Positions 39,470 through 52,159 of a stretch of DNA of 53,307 nucleotides are shown one piece after another. The DNA is from Cymbomonas tetramitiformis (lineage: Eukaryota > Chlorophyta > Pyramimonadophyceae > Pyramimonadales > Pyramimonadaceae): the NCBI GenBank assembly GCA_001247695.2, contig LGRX02010084.1, forward strand, positions 1 to 53,307, written 5' to 3'. The position numbers were made by a program, and so were the translations under genes. The number at the start of each line of letters is the position of its first letter. Within the stretch, counting starts at the first letter, position 1. The notes under the pieces are model-generated. The model was not told the DNA's origin, did not search any database, and was given only the letters and a program-made list of their open reading frames with translations.

Positions 39470-40567
39470 AAGAGAGTTGTGACCTCACAACGGGCATACC
39501 TTTGTATGTGTCTTTGATGTCTTTGTTGTTGTCGCTTCTTGCTGGTACCAGTCTTCTTACACCGATTTGAGGCGTCCCTCATGGTGTTTTTAGGTTATTG
39601 GGGGGAACTGAGTCCACTTTAGTCCCTCACCTTAGGCATTTAGCCATACAGTCCTTAGGATGCAGCCCACCTTTCCGGAAATCGTATCGTTGAGTGACGT
39701 TCCAAGGTTCAATGAAGAGCGTTTTCGCGATACAATCCTACGCTGGATTACTGATTGATCCACACGTTATCATGTATGTGCTAGACGATTCAAAGCATCC
39801 GAAGTCTACGTTACGGATTATTTGCGCTAGCCGTCGTCGCCTTTGCGCGATCGATGATCCCACGATTATAACGAATTATATTCGAACGATTCTCGGCCTG
39901 ATATAGTGCACCCAACTCTTCCTCCCCTCCTTAAGCTACTTTGGAGGATCCTAGGCGGTGATGGGGAGCCCGATTTCGATAATAAACGAACAAAGGGGCT
40001 TGTTTTAATGCAAACGGAGCGGCCCTGCTTAACGGAATTGGACTTATAATCCTTAACCGGTCTGCTCAACTCCTCAATATTTTTGTCCAGTACGCACGCT
40101 TTGACGAACATCTATCGCGATGAGTGAGAATGAATTCGCCACGTACTAATGTGAAATTTATTTAGTCATGTTTGTCAAGCACAACTTAGGATCACAACTC
40201 CTTCTACCTCAGTCATTATCTCCGGTAGCTTCGGATGACTGGCCAAGAATCCGATGACAAACCACGGTTTTGGCAAAGGTAGCATTTAGCAGTTTTTTAT
40301 TTATCCACAGATATGATATCTCGCATGTGTGCGTATCTGTGCAAGGGTATGATTTTGAACAAGGCTCACTACACCTTTAGCAAGGAAGGATCAATTCCCG
40401 CTCCTGTCATATCAATTTGATGCAGGGTAAAAAATGTTAGGGATATAACCCTGCAGTTCTCGGGTTGCAGCACACTTTTCGCACGGCCGCCAACGCGTCC
40501 ACCTGATTTTTTGCCGCCTTTATGATAATTTTATTTCGATAAATTATGGAATTTCAGCGGCTTATTT
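39470..40567. other. No gene recognised
   Basis: Interior of the LTR element. A second polypurine-like block (CTCTTCCTCCCCTCCTTAAG) is at 39916, and a GGGTTGCAGCAC motif at 40463. Short ORFs look fortuitous. Confidence 0.4.
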
Positions 40568-41434
40568 TTGGTTTTATGGTTGATAACCTTCTTATTTGAC
40601 GTGTTTAGAGACGAGCAGGTGCTCAGAATGCCGCCGTACGGTCGACACAGGCCGGCATCTGAGCCACTACTTGAAAATCTGGAGGTACATCTACAACAGA
40701 TAGTAAGCAGCGCAGCTGCAGCACTACGCGTTCTCAAGATAACGAAAAGAAACTTTACCGCGTTGCGACAGGCAGAGGCAAACACATCAGCGGAATCAGA
40801 ACTCTCAAATCTCACAGACTCTCAAGTACTGTCGAAAAATCTGCTCGAGGCAGTTAGGCTAGTTGGCGCAAAGGCAGTTGCGACTGTCGCCATAGCAGAG
40901 CGAGCCATCATCTCTCAGAAGGAAAGTGAGGATATAGGGCGCTCCACCCCACAGGGAACCGCATTCCAGCAGGGTCCCAGTGTGAAAACCGCCAGACGCA
41001 AAAGGCTACGAGACGCAAGTAAAATGGCGAGGCAGCTTGTAGGCAGTGGGGACACACAACAAACAACGGCTGAGAACATTTTGGTAGCAGACAATCTCGG
41101 TGTTCCCAAGTCCACAAGCGCGCGTAGCGCATCAAAGCCAAAATACTCGAAGCAAGAACATCCGCCTGGCACCTCAGTCGTCAAGCAAGCAACAGCAACA
41201 CGTTTGCCAGCGCAGCCAGAGAAACATTCAAAACGAAAGCAGACTAAGACAATCTCTAGCGACTGTAGTGGCAGGATCCATTTGGAGGAACAGAGTTTCT
41301 TACAGACGTGCAAAAACTCAGAGTTAGAACCTTCAGCTACGAAGCCATCTTGCAAATCAAAGAAACGTTCGGGATCTCAAGAGCCAAGCACATACAGTAC
41401 AATATTACAAAGCCCATCTGCTAGCGACAGCTAG
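40568..41434 (+). CDS. Unknown 288-aa ORF on the strand opposite to the host retroelement
   Basis: The likely start is ATG 40628 (MPPYGRHRPASEPLLENLEV). The first ~120 residues look helical (LLENLEVHLQQIVSSAAAAL, then KNLLEAVRLVGAKAVATVAI). The rest is Ser/Lys/Arg-rich and probably disordered, with KTARRKRLRDASKM and HSKRKQTK as possible nuclear signals. TTCTTATTTGACGTGTTTAG before it could be a splice acceptor. Downstream to about 41800 there is more sequence of similar composition. No family is recognised. It could be a captured gene fragment or part of a nested element. Confidence 0.4.
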   Translation: MVLWLITFLFDVFRDEQVLRMPPYGRHRPASEPLLENLEVHLQQIVSSAAAALRVLKITKRNFTALRQAEANTSAESELSNLTDSQVLSKNLLEAVRLVGAKAVATVAIAERAIISQKESEDIGRSTPQGTAFQQGPSVKTARRKRLRDASKMARQLVGSGDTQQTTAENILVADNLGVPKSTSARSASKPKYSKQEHPPGTSVVKQATATRLPAQPEKHSKRKQTKTISSDCSGRIHLEEQSFLQTCKNSELEPSATKPSCKSKKRSGSQEPSTYSTILQSPSASDS

Positions 41435-44400
41435 CATCTAAAGACGCCCTTCTGGTAATCCGAAACTAGTAACGGCTCAGAAGTTAGATCGTCAGCTTTT
41501 ACACCGTGTGAAGACTACAGAGGGGCGCCGCGAACAAGATCCACTTTTCCCTGAAATGGTTTTCAGTGGGCCTTCAGCAGCGAGCAGCATTGGGGATCAA
41601 AGAAAAGTCCTTCAAGCTGTTAGATCGGTTTCCTACACCGCAATCAAGCAGGATAGCAGATCTCTGGAAGGACAATCCGAAAAATAGAATCATTTGCCTA
41701 CACAATAGAGGCAGCAGCCGGATCTGAAAGAGGCATCTGTTGCACCAGTAATAGAAGCATCTTGCCGCATCTTAGTGCTAACTAGTTTTACTAGCAGTCA
41801 GTCTGCACACACGTCGCCACTTGATATGCAATTAACTGTGTTGAGTCCCTAGTAACTTGTGAAAATGAGCCACTCATTCAATTGTGGTGGCTCGGCCCAG
41901 AGTAGGGCCATTATTAATTTACTCACACGCCCAACAGGGCGTGGTTTTTTCTTTTTTCTTTTTTCTCGGGTTGCAGCCCATTGCACCGAAGGTGCATCGC
42001 AGTCTTTGGGATGCAGCCCTGCAGTTCTTGGGATGCAGCCCTGCAGTTCTTGGGATGCAGCCCTAATATATATATGTGACCGATGGACGAAAACCTCTTG
42101 GGTACATGTTTCCACGGCCTGATTATTATTTGGTCGGCAATTATTGGCAAAAGTCATCGGCTATCAGCTTTTTGACTCAGAAGCCACAATGTTATAGAAG
42201 CTGCGACCTATTGTAACCATATGCGGCAATTATACCTTCAGCATACGTAGACAATATGATTATGTGGAACTTATAATCCCACTTAAGTTGCATCATGATA
42301 AATTTATCCAGGTGTTAACAAGTGTTCAGGATTTGATAAGGGTTTGACGCCCCACAAGCCAAAGGTCACTGTCTCATAAGGCTCGCCTCAAGTGTGCGGC
42401 TTTGAGGATTAGCGTCCTGGCGAGGCACAGTCATGATGCTTCCTAGTCCATAATGGAGCTGGAAATGAAAATGCTCAAGATATCCGAAGACAGGAAGGCT
42501 TTTGGTTGGCCAGAGTTACTGTCAAGATGCTTAACCTTGATGGAATGGCATTCGGATACAAACTGTGCAACCATGCATGTGACTTATGCATTGGTGTATG
42601 ACTTTGATGAATTGTCTCTTGTCATGAACCTGGAAGGAATGACGGGCAAATAGCTAGAGTGGCGGATTTACTCACTCGGCTTTGCTGTTTATGGAATTCG
42701 ATGTCTGATGGCACAACTGGCAATCCTTTGCTCAGATGCTTTCCTTAAGACATTGGCAACAACTTGTGTGCCAGCTTCTCTAGATTTGGGGAGAAACCAT
42801 GGATCAACAATTCATGAATCAAAACACATGTATCAAGGTTGATTCAACGAATCCTTCAACTTTTGAATTTCGACAATCAGCATCTCAGGCTGTTGACGTC
42901 AAAGTGATGGTCGTAAGCTTACAATATAGCTTATTCACATTTGAAAAACCATCGTTCTCCAGTGTCAGTGCCCTTCATATAATATGATAAAGCCGGAGAA
43001 ATATGCATCTACGATTTCTTCATAATGAACTTCATGTGTCAATAAGTCAAATAAGACTTCATTTGATGTTTCAATCGGCATGATGTACCGTGTCATCAAC
43101 TTTATAGCTGCTATACACAGATGCTGGAACTTTTGATAAGATTTTTAATCTTCCAAGCAAAATCACAATGATGTAAATCAATTTGTGGCAGCTGTATGAA
43201 AATGAATGAATCTATACTCTTCCTCCCCCTCGAAAAAAGAGATGTATCAAACCAATCAGATGGTGATGGAGGATGTTATTCAATCATTATGTTATGTGAA
43301 AAATGGTTTGATAGAGAATCAGACTGAGATTACTCATCGAATGCTTTAGAGGTAACAATGTCAATCCGAACATTGATTCTCTCTACGTCATATTGGCAAT
43401 ATGCCTGACGTTTTTGAATGTGGCAAATGCCAGATGATGTCAAATGCAGTCGTTGGGTTGCAGCCCACATACTTTGTCAATTCAGGGTCACTATAGTGTG
43501 CCTAACTTAGACAATGTTCTGGAAAATGATGTCATGATGAACAAAGAAATCAGTGATGGTACCGAAGTTAACTTTGGTATCGAAGCTAATAGAGAGTCAA
43601 TCAAGAAGTGTCCGTAATGACAACAAATTACTACGAGTTGTATTTTCGTAGTTGATGGATGGCTGACATGTCATTTCATTATGAATAGAACATGGCATTG
43701 TCTAGTGATATGTGTATATTCTTCAGCACATGATCACTTATCTCAATGGTGCCCTTTTTTATTTTTGGGCAAACACTATTCAGAGACTTGTTATGATAAA
43801 GAAGTATGAATGATGAATGTGTCATTTCAATCCGATAGAATTGTGACTTGTTTTATGACTATACAATTTCTGTCACTTTCCAGAATGAGGATGAACTGTG
43901 CTTGGAGACCGTATGCAGATTGCGGGTTCAAGTCCCGACATGGTTTTTCCAAGACTTCGTGACCTAATGGACGAGGCAACAAATTTCTAAACATTCCAGA
44001 ATGAGCTTTTCAAAGAGTCTTTATTCCTCAATGAAGCATGCTTGTCTTATGTGCCAAAATGCTTGAAACCACAAGTATGATGTCAATCTATATGTGGATG
44101 GTTTATACCATTATATGCTATTTCACAAATATATAATGATGTCAGAATAAAAACTTTGGACAATTGCAACTCAGTACAAACCCGAGTGCATTCAAGTCCA
44201 TTTGTATGCTCAGAATCTGAATCTAATGTGCTTTCTATATGCACAGGATAAAACATTTTTTCTATGCGATTCTGGATTCAGGAAATAGAGTCAATGTAAA
44301 AGTCTTTTCCTATTTCAGACGATGAAACCCTTATTCCTTTAGGTGCAATACCTTATTGTAAGGAATAGTCATTTTCAATACAAGTTTCAATCGATTTTCT

Positions 44401-47400
44401 CAAATCTGTCACTTTTATGATGATCAGATTGGTCAACTTTACAGCATAACCACTTCTCCTCGCTGAAGGAGATGACTCCCATCATAGGACGGTATATTAG
44501 CTGTTTTCATATGACACATGAAAAACATGAATAACTCTTGGAGAATTTCGGGATAAACATCCTGGATTGGCTGTGCTTGATTGCTCTATGCCCAAGAACG
44601 ACCGAAGAGATTGCTTGCAATTCTTCAGCCATATAGCGTGGAGGCTGATTAACAACGGTTGGGTCATAAGCTAAATAGCTATGTCAGCTATGTCGGAGGC
44701 TGAATAGCCATGATTGCACAAACTCTGTCTTTCATAATGAATAGACCTCTGAGAAATGGTGTTTTTGAAAAAAATCAATTGACAACAATTCAACCTTTTG
44801 GTATCATATAGAGCTGATGATCTTTGTTGCACTTCAATTGTTTAATGTGCACTAATGAAATGCCTCGTGATATATAATCTCACAGAATAGGCATTGCTCA
44901 ATGGCGATATGATCAGATATGTAATGATCAATGAAGACAGGATGGTTGGTATGGCTCATTCAGCAGGCATAATTACCTCAAAGAGATGCCAATACATACA
45001 TATCAAGACATAAGGGCAATAGGCTTATTGTATAGCCTTCAAGGCAGCTAGCATTTATGCTGCATCGGTCAGCTCAGTGGCTTTGACCTGTCTAGGTGTT
45101 GTACCCAGGCCGTGGCCTGCATATTGCATTGAGTAATCTTGACACCTTTAATGATCCAATCAGATGGTATGTATGAAGTATCAAGAATGGTTGCCCTTTT
45201 CAATGATCATCGGTGGCAGAGGCTATAGTGCTTGCACCGTGTCAGTATACAATTCTAGTCTGGATACATGCTAGACCAGATGTATACAATGTCTAGGTCT
45301 TCAAAATCAAGCTCATATGAATGTCATGGTTGATGTATGTGTCAACTTTCATGGAGTTCTGCATGGTTTGACTGTATATAGTCAGGCTTACCAAAACAAA
45401 AACAATGATGCAACTTATTTGTTTTATTATTTGTCTTTATTATTTATTATTTATTTGGTTTTTAGTTGTATTTCTAGCTTATCATCTTCCCCCCTCAAGG
45501 AAATGTATTGCTAGGCGGTTGTCAAGCGCCGTTCAAATACAACAGAGGTCCGACCTCTATGTGATGACGTGATAGCTTACTATGAAGCTGGATAGCAGTA
45601 CTCGGGATGCAGCCCCTTGCACCGAAGGTGCATTGCAGTCGTTGGGATGCAGCCCGAATTCACGTCATCAGCGTGGGTCATATAGTGCCCAAGCATGTGT
45701 TATATATATACAACACTACCCTCCAGCGAAGTGGTTTTCTATTACCATCATTATATGCTGTGGGATATCAATATATGATCAGAGAGCATGGATTTATATA
45801 TATATATGTACCATGTTTGTCAATATCGGAGAGATTATGTCTTCTTTAAAATCCTCATGACTATATGTATAATGATGCTATACCGATGTCAATACCTTCT
45901 CTCTGAGTGATTTATTGATTTCAGATGTGATGTCGTGGCATAAAATATGTCCACGTCATTGGCACGAGTCATGTTGTGTCCATGCATACACGATCTTAGC
46001 GCAGGTCACAATACAGTGCCCGAGCATACGCGATTTTAGCGTAGGTCACATTGTGCCTCTATTTATTACATCTGAGAATATATGTTACTCATCTTTGTGA
46101 GTCTAGACAGCATTGTGCTGATTGCAATGCTTTCTCTGGTGACTTATAATTATATCACAGATTATACCAATGTGGTGATCAGTCCAGTGCAATATTTTGT
46201 CACCGGAATGTACAGGGATTGTGAATGATTGCAATCCAGCCGGAGGAATGATCTCAACAGCTTATTCTGTACTAATGAATTCATCGGAGTTATACTCATT
46301 TCGACGATTCAAAAACCAATGTCATTGTAGTGATGACAGCTCATATGAATATATAGGGTTTTTATCAGAATGCTTTTATGTGATGTCAACATATTATGAA
46401 CAATTCACTTGCATCTCAGGACAAAGGAGTTACGCTTGGAAGGTCTTGCATGGTGGTCACCAACAGTTATCAGCTGTTATTCAGGTGCCAAATTCTGCCT
46501 TCAGCACTGGGACTATATCAGCCAGTCTTACAGCGATGCACTTGTCCTTCCCACTCTTATGTACGGCTATAGTGCCAAAGTATATCAGGTGGGATATATA
46601 TATATATACATTATATAACTATCATCTTCTGATCCAGGAAATGCAATTAAGCATGGTATCAGGTTATATGTTATGTATATAGTTCAGCATTTCAAACTTA
46701 CATAATTAAATGCTGAGCAAAAGTCAACTTATAGTCATCGGGATATAGTTTCCCATCCGAGTTTACACTTTATTAGTGATGGTGGATTTAACGTTGTACA
46801 GATTTCAACGTTACTTGTGGATGCAGTGATTTTATCAAAAGCAATCCATCATAATCACCAGATCGGAAAAATGGATATATGTATAATCCTATCCACCTTC
46901 TTCCCCCCTCGAGGAAGTGTGAACACATAGGCAGTCAGTTGCCTATATACCTCATAGCTTATAGCTTATAGCTTATAGCATGCAGTCCTTATAGGAAGCT
47001 ATCTGTTACAGTTTTAGGGTTGTTGCCCAACAGTTCTTGGGTTGTTGCCCGACAGTTTTAGGGTTGTTGCCCATAGGATTATCATGTCTATGATGATTTA
47101 GCATGATATAATAATGCCAAAAAACGAAGTTTTTCGAAATAAAACTGGCATTTTTGGGCATATATAGTTACAGTGGCCCTGTTACTCAATACAGTGTTTA
47201 GGGTGTTACTTGATATCAGTAACCCTAATACAGGTAAAAAATAAGCAGTATAACGTTTTTGCAAAGATTTTTAAGCAAAACTGCATTTAATACCCACATA
47301 AACGTAAAGTGTTTTTTAGGAGGTACGTTACACCCCTGTTACACACATTTAATTTTAGGGTTGTTACAGGGCGTTACACATGCTGCATAAATCAGGGATT

Positions 47401-48438
47401 GATATTTGATATATAAACATTCATTTTATCAAAAAAAATCAATCCGAAATTTTCAAAATGTGTTTTACGTACAGCATTTTGAGCGATTTATTGCCATAGC
47501 AATAGCGTTACCCATATATATTCAACACCTAATATTTTAGGGTGTCACACTGATATGACATGTGTCATTATGATTTTCTGATACCTTAATAGGTATAAAA
47601 TCATAATCTTACATAAAATAGGCACACATTTTTCATTTTGAAATTAAACGTGGAGCTTTTTCACCTATTTTACAGCTTTTTTCAGCTGTCTGAAATATTG
47701 TTGTGGTGACATATTTCAGTGTAAATGTGAAATGTAAGTACAGAATCATTACAAGGAACTTCACTTTTGCATATGACATTTTTTCATAGCAAATAAGTGA
47801 GTTGTGCTGTATATCAACATTTATAGTTGACAGCATTCTGGGTTTTACTAATTTAAACCCATGCACAGCAAATGTATTTTTCTGATTTATGTATATATTA
47901 ATCAACTTAAGTGGAAACACCCACTTTAGTGATATTTCTCAACCTATGATTTGTTTGAGCATAGGTCTGTGCTCTTAAGATTTATCAAAGTGATATATCT
48001 CATTTGGAACAAATCTGGACTTTGCTGGATACAATCACAGCAACTTCACACAACACATTTATGTGTGTGTGAATGTCCTTTATACTATTGTCAGAAATCA
48101 TATGAAAACTGATCTGTATGTTACATGCAGATTGAGCTGATCAATTCTGAATCAACTATCATAATGCAATGTACTTGTTGTAGTTGCTCCAGCTGATATG
48201 TGAGACGAATGGACAATGCTCAGCAGTGACCAGCTGCTTATTTGAGCATTGTATAATGCCTTCGGGTCTGGAGATATTCTCCATCCAGCCCTTCAGCATG
48301 TAGTTTTATCCTGTTTACCTTAGCTATCGCCATCACTGACATCCAACACGCACATGTGTTTGTCGGATGGTATCTATATTATCATGCACATAGTTGACAT
48401 TATAGTTGATCATTTCACTTACTGAGTCAGTGAATGTC
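41435..48438. other. AT-rich interior of the LTR element with dispersed short repeats; no gene
   Basis: No ORF here reads like a protein. Recurrent pieces are GGGATGCAGCCC with GCACCGAAGGTGCA (41969-42062, 45602-45654), GGGTTGTTGCCC (47024-47077), and polypurine-like CTTCCCCCCTC blocks (43218, 45486, 46897). A tRNA-like B box is at 43923. Composition otherwise is uniform. Confidence 0.5.
43923..43940 (+). other. tRNA-like B box (possible SINE or tRNA relic)
   Basis: GCGGGTTCAAGTCCCGA forms a T-arm with the pol III B-box consensus GGTTCAAGTCC. I could not fold a full tRNA around it. Confidence 0.3.
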
Positions 48439-48447
48439 ATTATACAT
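48439..48447. repeat. 9-bp target duplication ATTATACAT, left copy
   Basis: Matches 50634-50642. It flanks the element at 48448-50633. Confidence 0.7.
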
Positions 48448-48530
48448 GGTAGCGGATCATTTTTGTCGCATTGATTGTCATTTTTGTCGCAAATCGTTTT
48501 GTCGCAGGTACGACATAAATGTCACTGCTG

Positions 48531-48562
48531 GTCTATTTTGTCGCAGCTGCGACAAAATAGAC
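48531..48562. repeat. 32-bp perfect palindrome
   Basis: Half-site GTCTATTTTGTCGCAG followed by its exact complement. It contains the GTCGC end motif of the surrounding element. Confidence 0.9.
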
Positions 48563-49099
48563 TTCTAGGAGGTATTTTGTCGCAAAAATTTATCAGAAAT
48601 TTATTACAAATTTTCGAAAACAAACCAGTGGTAAAACACACAGACGAATAATAGGTTTATTGTTTCAAACAGGAATTTTGCACAGTATTAATATGCTCTA
48701 TTATTACAATATCAGAGCACAATCTTCACGTGAACACTGCAGGATGCAAACAGGAATTTGCTCCAATCCAACATATACTATTATTACAATGTAAAAGCAT
48801 GTAGCAAGAACGAACAGGCAAACTAAAACTAAATGTGATAGCATTAAACAAACCAACTATCCTAAAGTAGGCAATAACAGTCTTCGAACTCGGCCGACAT
48901 GCGGGCAGCTCCATCCAGTGCGACAGACGGCGAAACAGAGTTCCTGAGGGCACAGATCTGTAAATTAGTACAGGTCAGGATAGTCATCAGGAAAATAGCT
49001 CACACATCGTAACTGCATAAAGGCAATACAAAAAAAAGACAGCATTGCTGACGCCGAAATCCCATGCTATCCTGCAAAAAAACAGCACGCCAGTCAGCA

Positions 49100-49165
49100 G
49101 AGGTGTTGGGAATCGAACCCGACCCGACGGGCAAGATGCCCAACGGGCTCCAAGCACTCCCTCCA
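49100..49165 (-). other. tRNA-like sequence with A/B boxes (possible SINE head)
   Basis: On the minus strand GGGTTCGATTCCC is a perfect B box in a T-arm with 4 of 5 stem pairs. TGGAGGGAGTGCTTGG about 40 nt upstream resembles an A box. The acceptor stem does not pair, so this is a tRNA-derived relic or SINE, not a functional tRNA. Confidence 0.35.
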
Positions 49166-49789
49166 TAAAAACGAACGAAGTTCGGAAAGGGAGACAGTGC
49201 GCCAGTCGCCGACAACGCACGAATTGCTGTAAGCGACTGCACGCTAAAGTGCAGAAATGGGAGTCGGCTTGCAAAATTCCCGAAGGCATTGACGCACTAC
49301 CAAAGTCAAAACAAAATATTAAAAGGGAGCCAGCAGCCAGGACTTCAGTCGCTGTCGTTTAACGCACGAGATCCTGCAAAACGAAAGCACATCGCGCTCA
49401 GAGCATGAGCGTTGGAGATCGGAAGCGCGCAATCCCAGCGTAGAAACAAAGTACAAAAAAAAACGGAGCAGACAGGACTTCAGGAAACAGTGCGCTATTC
49501 AGAAACTAATACAGTCAAACAAAAAAACAGAAAACAGCAATACACAGGTCGGTTGGTCGTTGTCGGCGCCTCGGAATGACGGGTTGTCGGCCGCTTAAGG
49601 ATACTGTAGCTGTTCAAGATGTGACCTACGACGATCGAGTGAGTATCGTATCCCGAGTGGATCTTCTACATTCTAGATCCTTGCGACAGTCTTGGGACTA
49701 TGCGACACTTCTTGTGACAACCCCAAGATTCGATTTCCAATGCGGATTTCTGATCGATCGAGCGGATTTCTGTGTTTTAAGTGATCGGG

Positions 49790-50370
49790 CGGTCGGTCGA
49801 CGGTCCGATCGATCGGTCGAAAATCAGTTGATGGAGGATTGTGTTGTATTCAAGATCGCTGTGACAACTTAAAGCTCTTGTCTTCGGAACCGTATCCGTT
49901 AGCACGCGAGATCCGACAGTCCGATCGTTCGGTCGACGATTCGATCGATCGGTCGAAAATTAGTTGATGTAGGATTGGAGTATATGCAAGATCGCTGCGA
50001 CAATTTCAAGATCTTATCTTCGGAACGTATCCGTTAGCACGCGAGACCCGACAGTCCGATCGTTCGGTCGACGATTCGATCGATCGGTCGAAAATTAGTT
50101 GATGTAGGATTGGAGTATATTCAAGATCGCTGCGACAATTTCAAGATCTTGTCTGCGGAAACGTATCCGTTAGCACGCGAGATCGGACAGTCCGATCGTT
50201 CGGTCGACGATTCGATCGATCGGTCGAAAATTAGTTGATGTAGGATTGTGTTGTATTCAAGATCCTTGCGACAACTTGAAGATGCCCTTCTTCAAGCATC
50301 TGTCATCTGACTGTCCGATCGTTCGGTCGACGATTCGATCGGGCGGTCGAAAAATAGTCGATGGGGGGAT
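49790..50370. repeat. About 135-bp tandem array, five copies, rich in CGATCG
   Basis: GGTCGACG recurs near 49796, 49931, 50066, 50202 and 50325. Each unit holds the palindrome-dense block CGATCGTTCGGTCGAC followed by CGATCGATCGGTCG. Confidence 0.8.
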
Positions 50371-50642
50371 GGTGTATCTTCCAAAGGCGAGTGACGACGC
50401 TGAACATCAAAATTTGTGACGTGGAAATTTTTTGAGCAGTTTTGACAGTGTTCCGATGACGATGTCATTTCGTCCCCCAACCTTTTTTTGTGAAATCTTG
50501 CATCGTCCCTTTAAGGGAACGACTGCCCGTTTCCGGTTTTTTCAGAAGATTCGGAATTTTTGACATGCGACAGAAAGATTTCTTGCGACAGCGACATAAA
50601 TGACCATGCATGCGACAAAAAAGACCGGGTTCCATTATACAT

Positions 50643-52139
50643 AGTAATGTCAGTGGTGTGTGCATTGTGTAGGTACTTGCTGATTTAGTACTTGTAAGTG
50701 TGTGTGTGAATTATTTACTATACACACTTGTATGTAGGTGACTTCTGGTATTACAATACACCAAGATGATTTATCATGCAGGATGATCTGTATACCATGT
50801 ACTGAATAAATCTAGCATGATATATATATCAGCTTAGGGGTTATTGTAATCCTGTATACTCTCATTTACAATAATGAGTTGCTTGATTTATTTCACATGT
50901 AGTTCCGGTGAGCATTCCATTCAGTGATCCACCATAGAACGAACATGCTCATCCCAAATCCTTCGTCAGAGCATGTCGAGCTAATTATGGTGTTAAGATC
51001 ACCTTCAGGCACCTTACACTTACATGGGTTCCAATATAGCTTACATGCACTGCAGTATGCTTTGTGCATTGTATAATGTATTGTGATGTGATGCCATGTG
51101 TCCCAGTTGTTAACGTGATCAAACTGGTATGTACATTACAGCTGGTATCGTGATCAAGCTGTATGAATAATGCATGCACAATCACAGTGATGCTCAGTAT
51201 AATAATGTACAGGTGGTGAAATGCACATCTGCTGCATGCACTCAGTATATACTCATGATAGTGTATACTGCAAGTATGTGTGTGTGTGTGTGTGTGTTGC
51301 TGCAGGTATTATTATCTCCACACACTCGACTTTTTGCACACACTATGATGTTGCTGCAGAGTATTCAATGATCTGTCATGTTGAGCGTGTGTGTGTGTGT
51401 AAGCTATTCACACAGCATTTATGCAGTTCACACTCATGATTGCAAGCTTGTATGTGAATCTGATAGTGAATGAGCATCATCTTTTATGTGCGATAATCAC
51501 AGATATTGTAACATGCTGCATTTATGTATACCATCATCGCGCGTCATCTGTTATGATGCGTCTAGCAGGTGTATACATATACTGTCAAGCAAAATAATTA
51601 TGCGCACGTCGACAAGTGATTTTTGCGACCATTTGAAATGATGATTTTTCGATGACGAGATCTGTATACGCATCAAAAACTGCAAACTGCGATTTATTGC
51701 GACTTTGATGAATCGCTGATGTGCGCGCTGTGAATAGTGATGATATCTCGTCGCAGAGATGTACGGCATGTGATACGAATGCCATTTTGTATACGAAACA
51801 TACACTGATGACGATTTGTGCATATGCGCGTCAGTTTGTCGAATCTCGAACAATTTTGCGAATGATGTCAGCGCATATGTGCGATCGGCATGCTGTATGC
51901 ACACCTTCTCGCGCTATTATCTCTGACGGCGTGTATGTGAACAAATGCGATTGCGACGATGTCTCCTCGCGCACTGATTTCGCTGTTTATTCCGCAGCGG
52001 TCGATATTATGCGAGATATGTTGATATACGTGCGACTGCAACGCCTGTTTGAAATATGCGATCCGCAACCTGCGCACACAAAATTCGATATCTCTACTAC
52101 AGCACTCACACTTTATGCGTTCTCAGTTCGTCGCCTTGA
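50643..52139. other. No gene recognised; (GT)n microsatellite
   Basis: A GTGTGTGT run is at 51277-51297, with a shorter one at 51388. After about 51590 the composition changes to TGCG/CGCA-rich. An open frame at 51721-52200 runs into the LTR and has no protein-like features. Confidence 0.4.
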
Positions 52140-52156
52140 CGAGTCGGAGAATACCA
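52140..52156 (-). other. Candidate primer-binding site
   Basis: Minus strand TGGTATTCTCCGACTCG begins three bases inside the 5' LTR. It would pair with a tRNA ending ...GGAGAAUACCA. Confidence 0.55.
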
Positions 52157-52159
52157 TTC

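Larger units (their letters stand above)
48448..50633. mobile_element. Second Mutator-like element, 2186 bp, nested in the LTR element
   Basis: Ends GGTAGCGGATCATTTTTGTC and, inverted, GGAACCCGGTCTTTTTTGTC match at about 17 of 22 positions including GTCGC. They are followed by further TTGTCGCA copies in both arms, with a 9-bp duplication ATTATACAT. Long G-starting ends with 9-bp duplication fit Mutator-like elements. Inside are a 32-bp palindrome, a tRNA-like segment and a 135-bp tandem array. No transposase is seen. Confidence 0.65.

Noticed and set aside
47020..47560. Telomere-like TTTTAGGG
   Set aside because: Isolated copies within GGGTTGTTGCCC repeats, not a tandem telomeric array.
43923..49165. 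Functional tRNA genes at the two B boxes
   Set aside because: Neither can form an acceptor stem or a clear anticodon arm.
49045..49362. 105-aa plus-strand ORF
   Set aside because: Its VGNRTR segment is a typical false translation of the antisense of a tRNA-like sequence.
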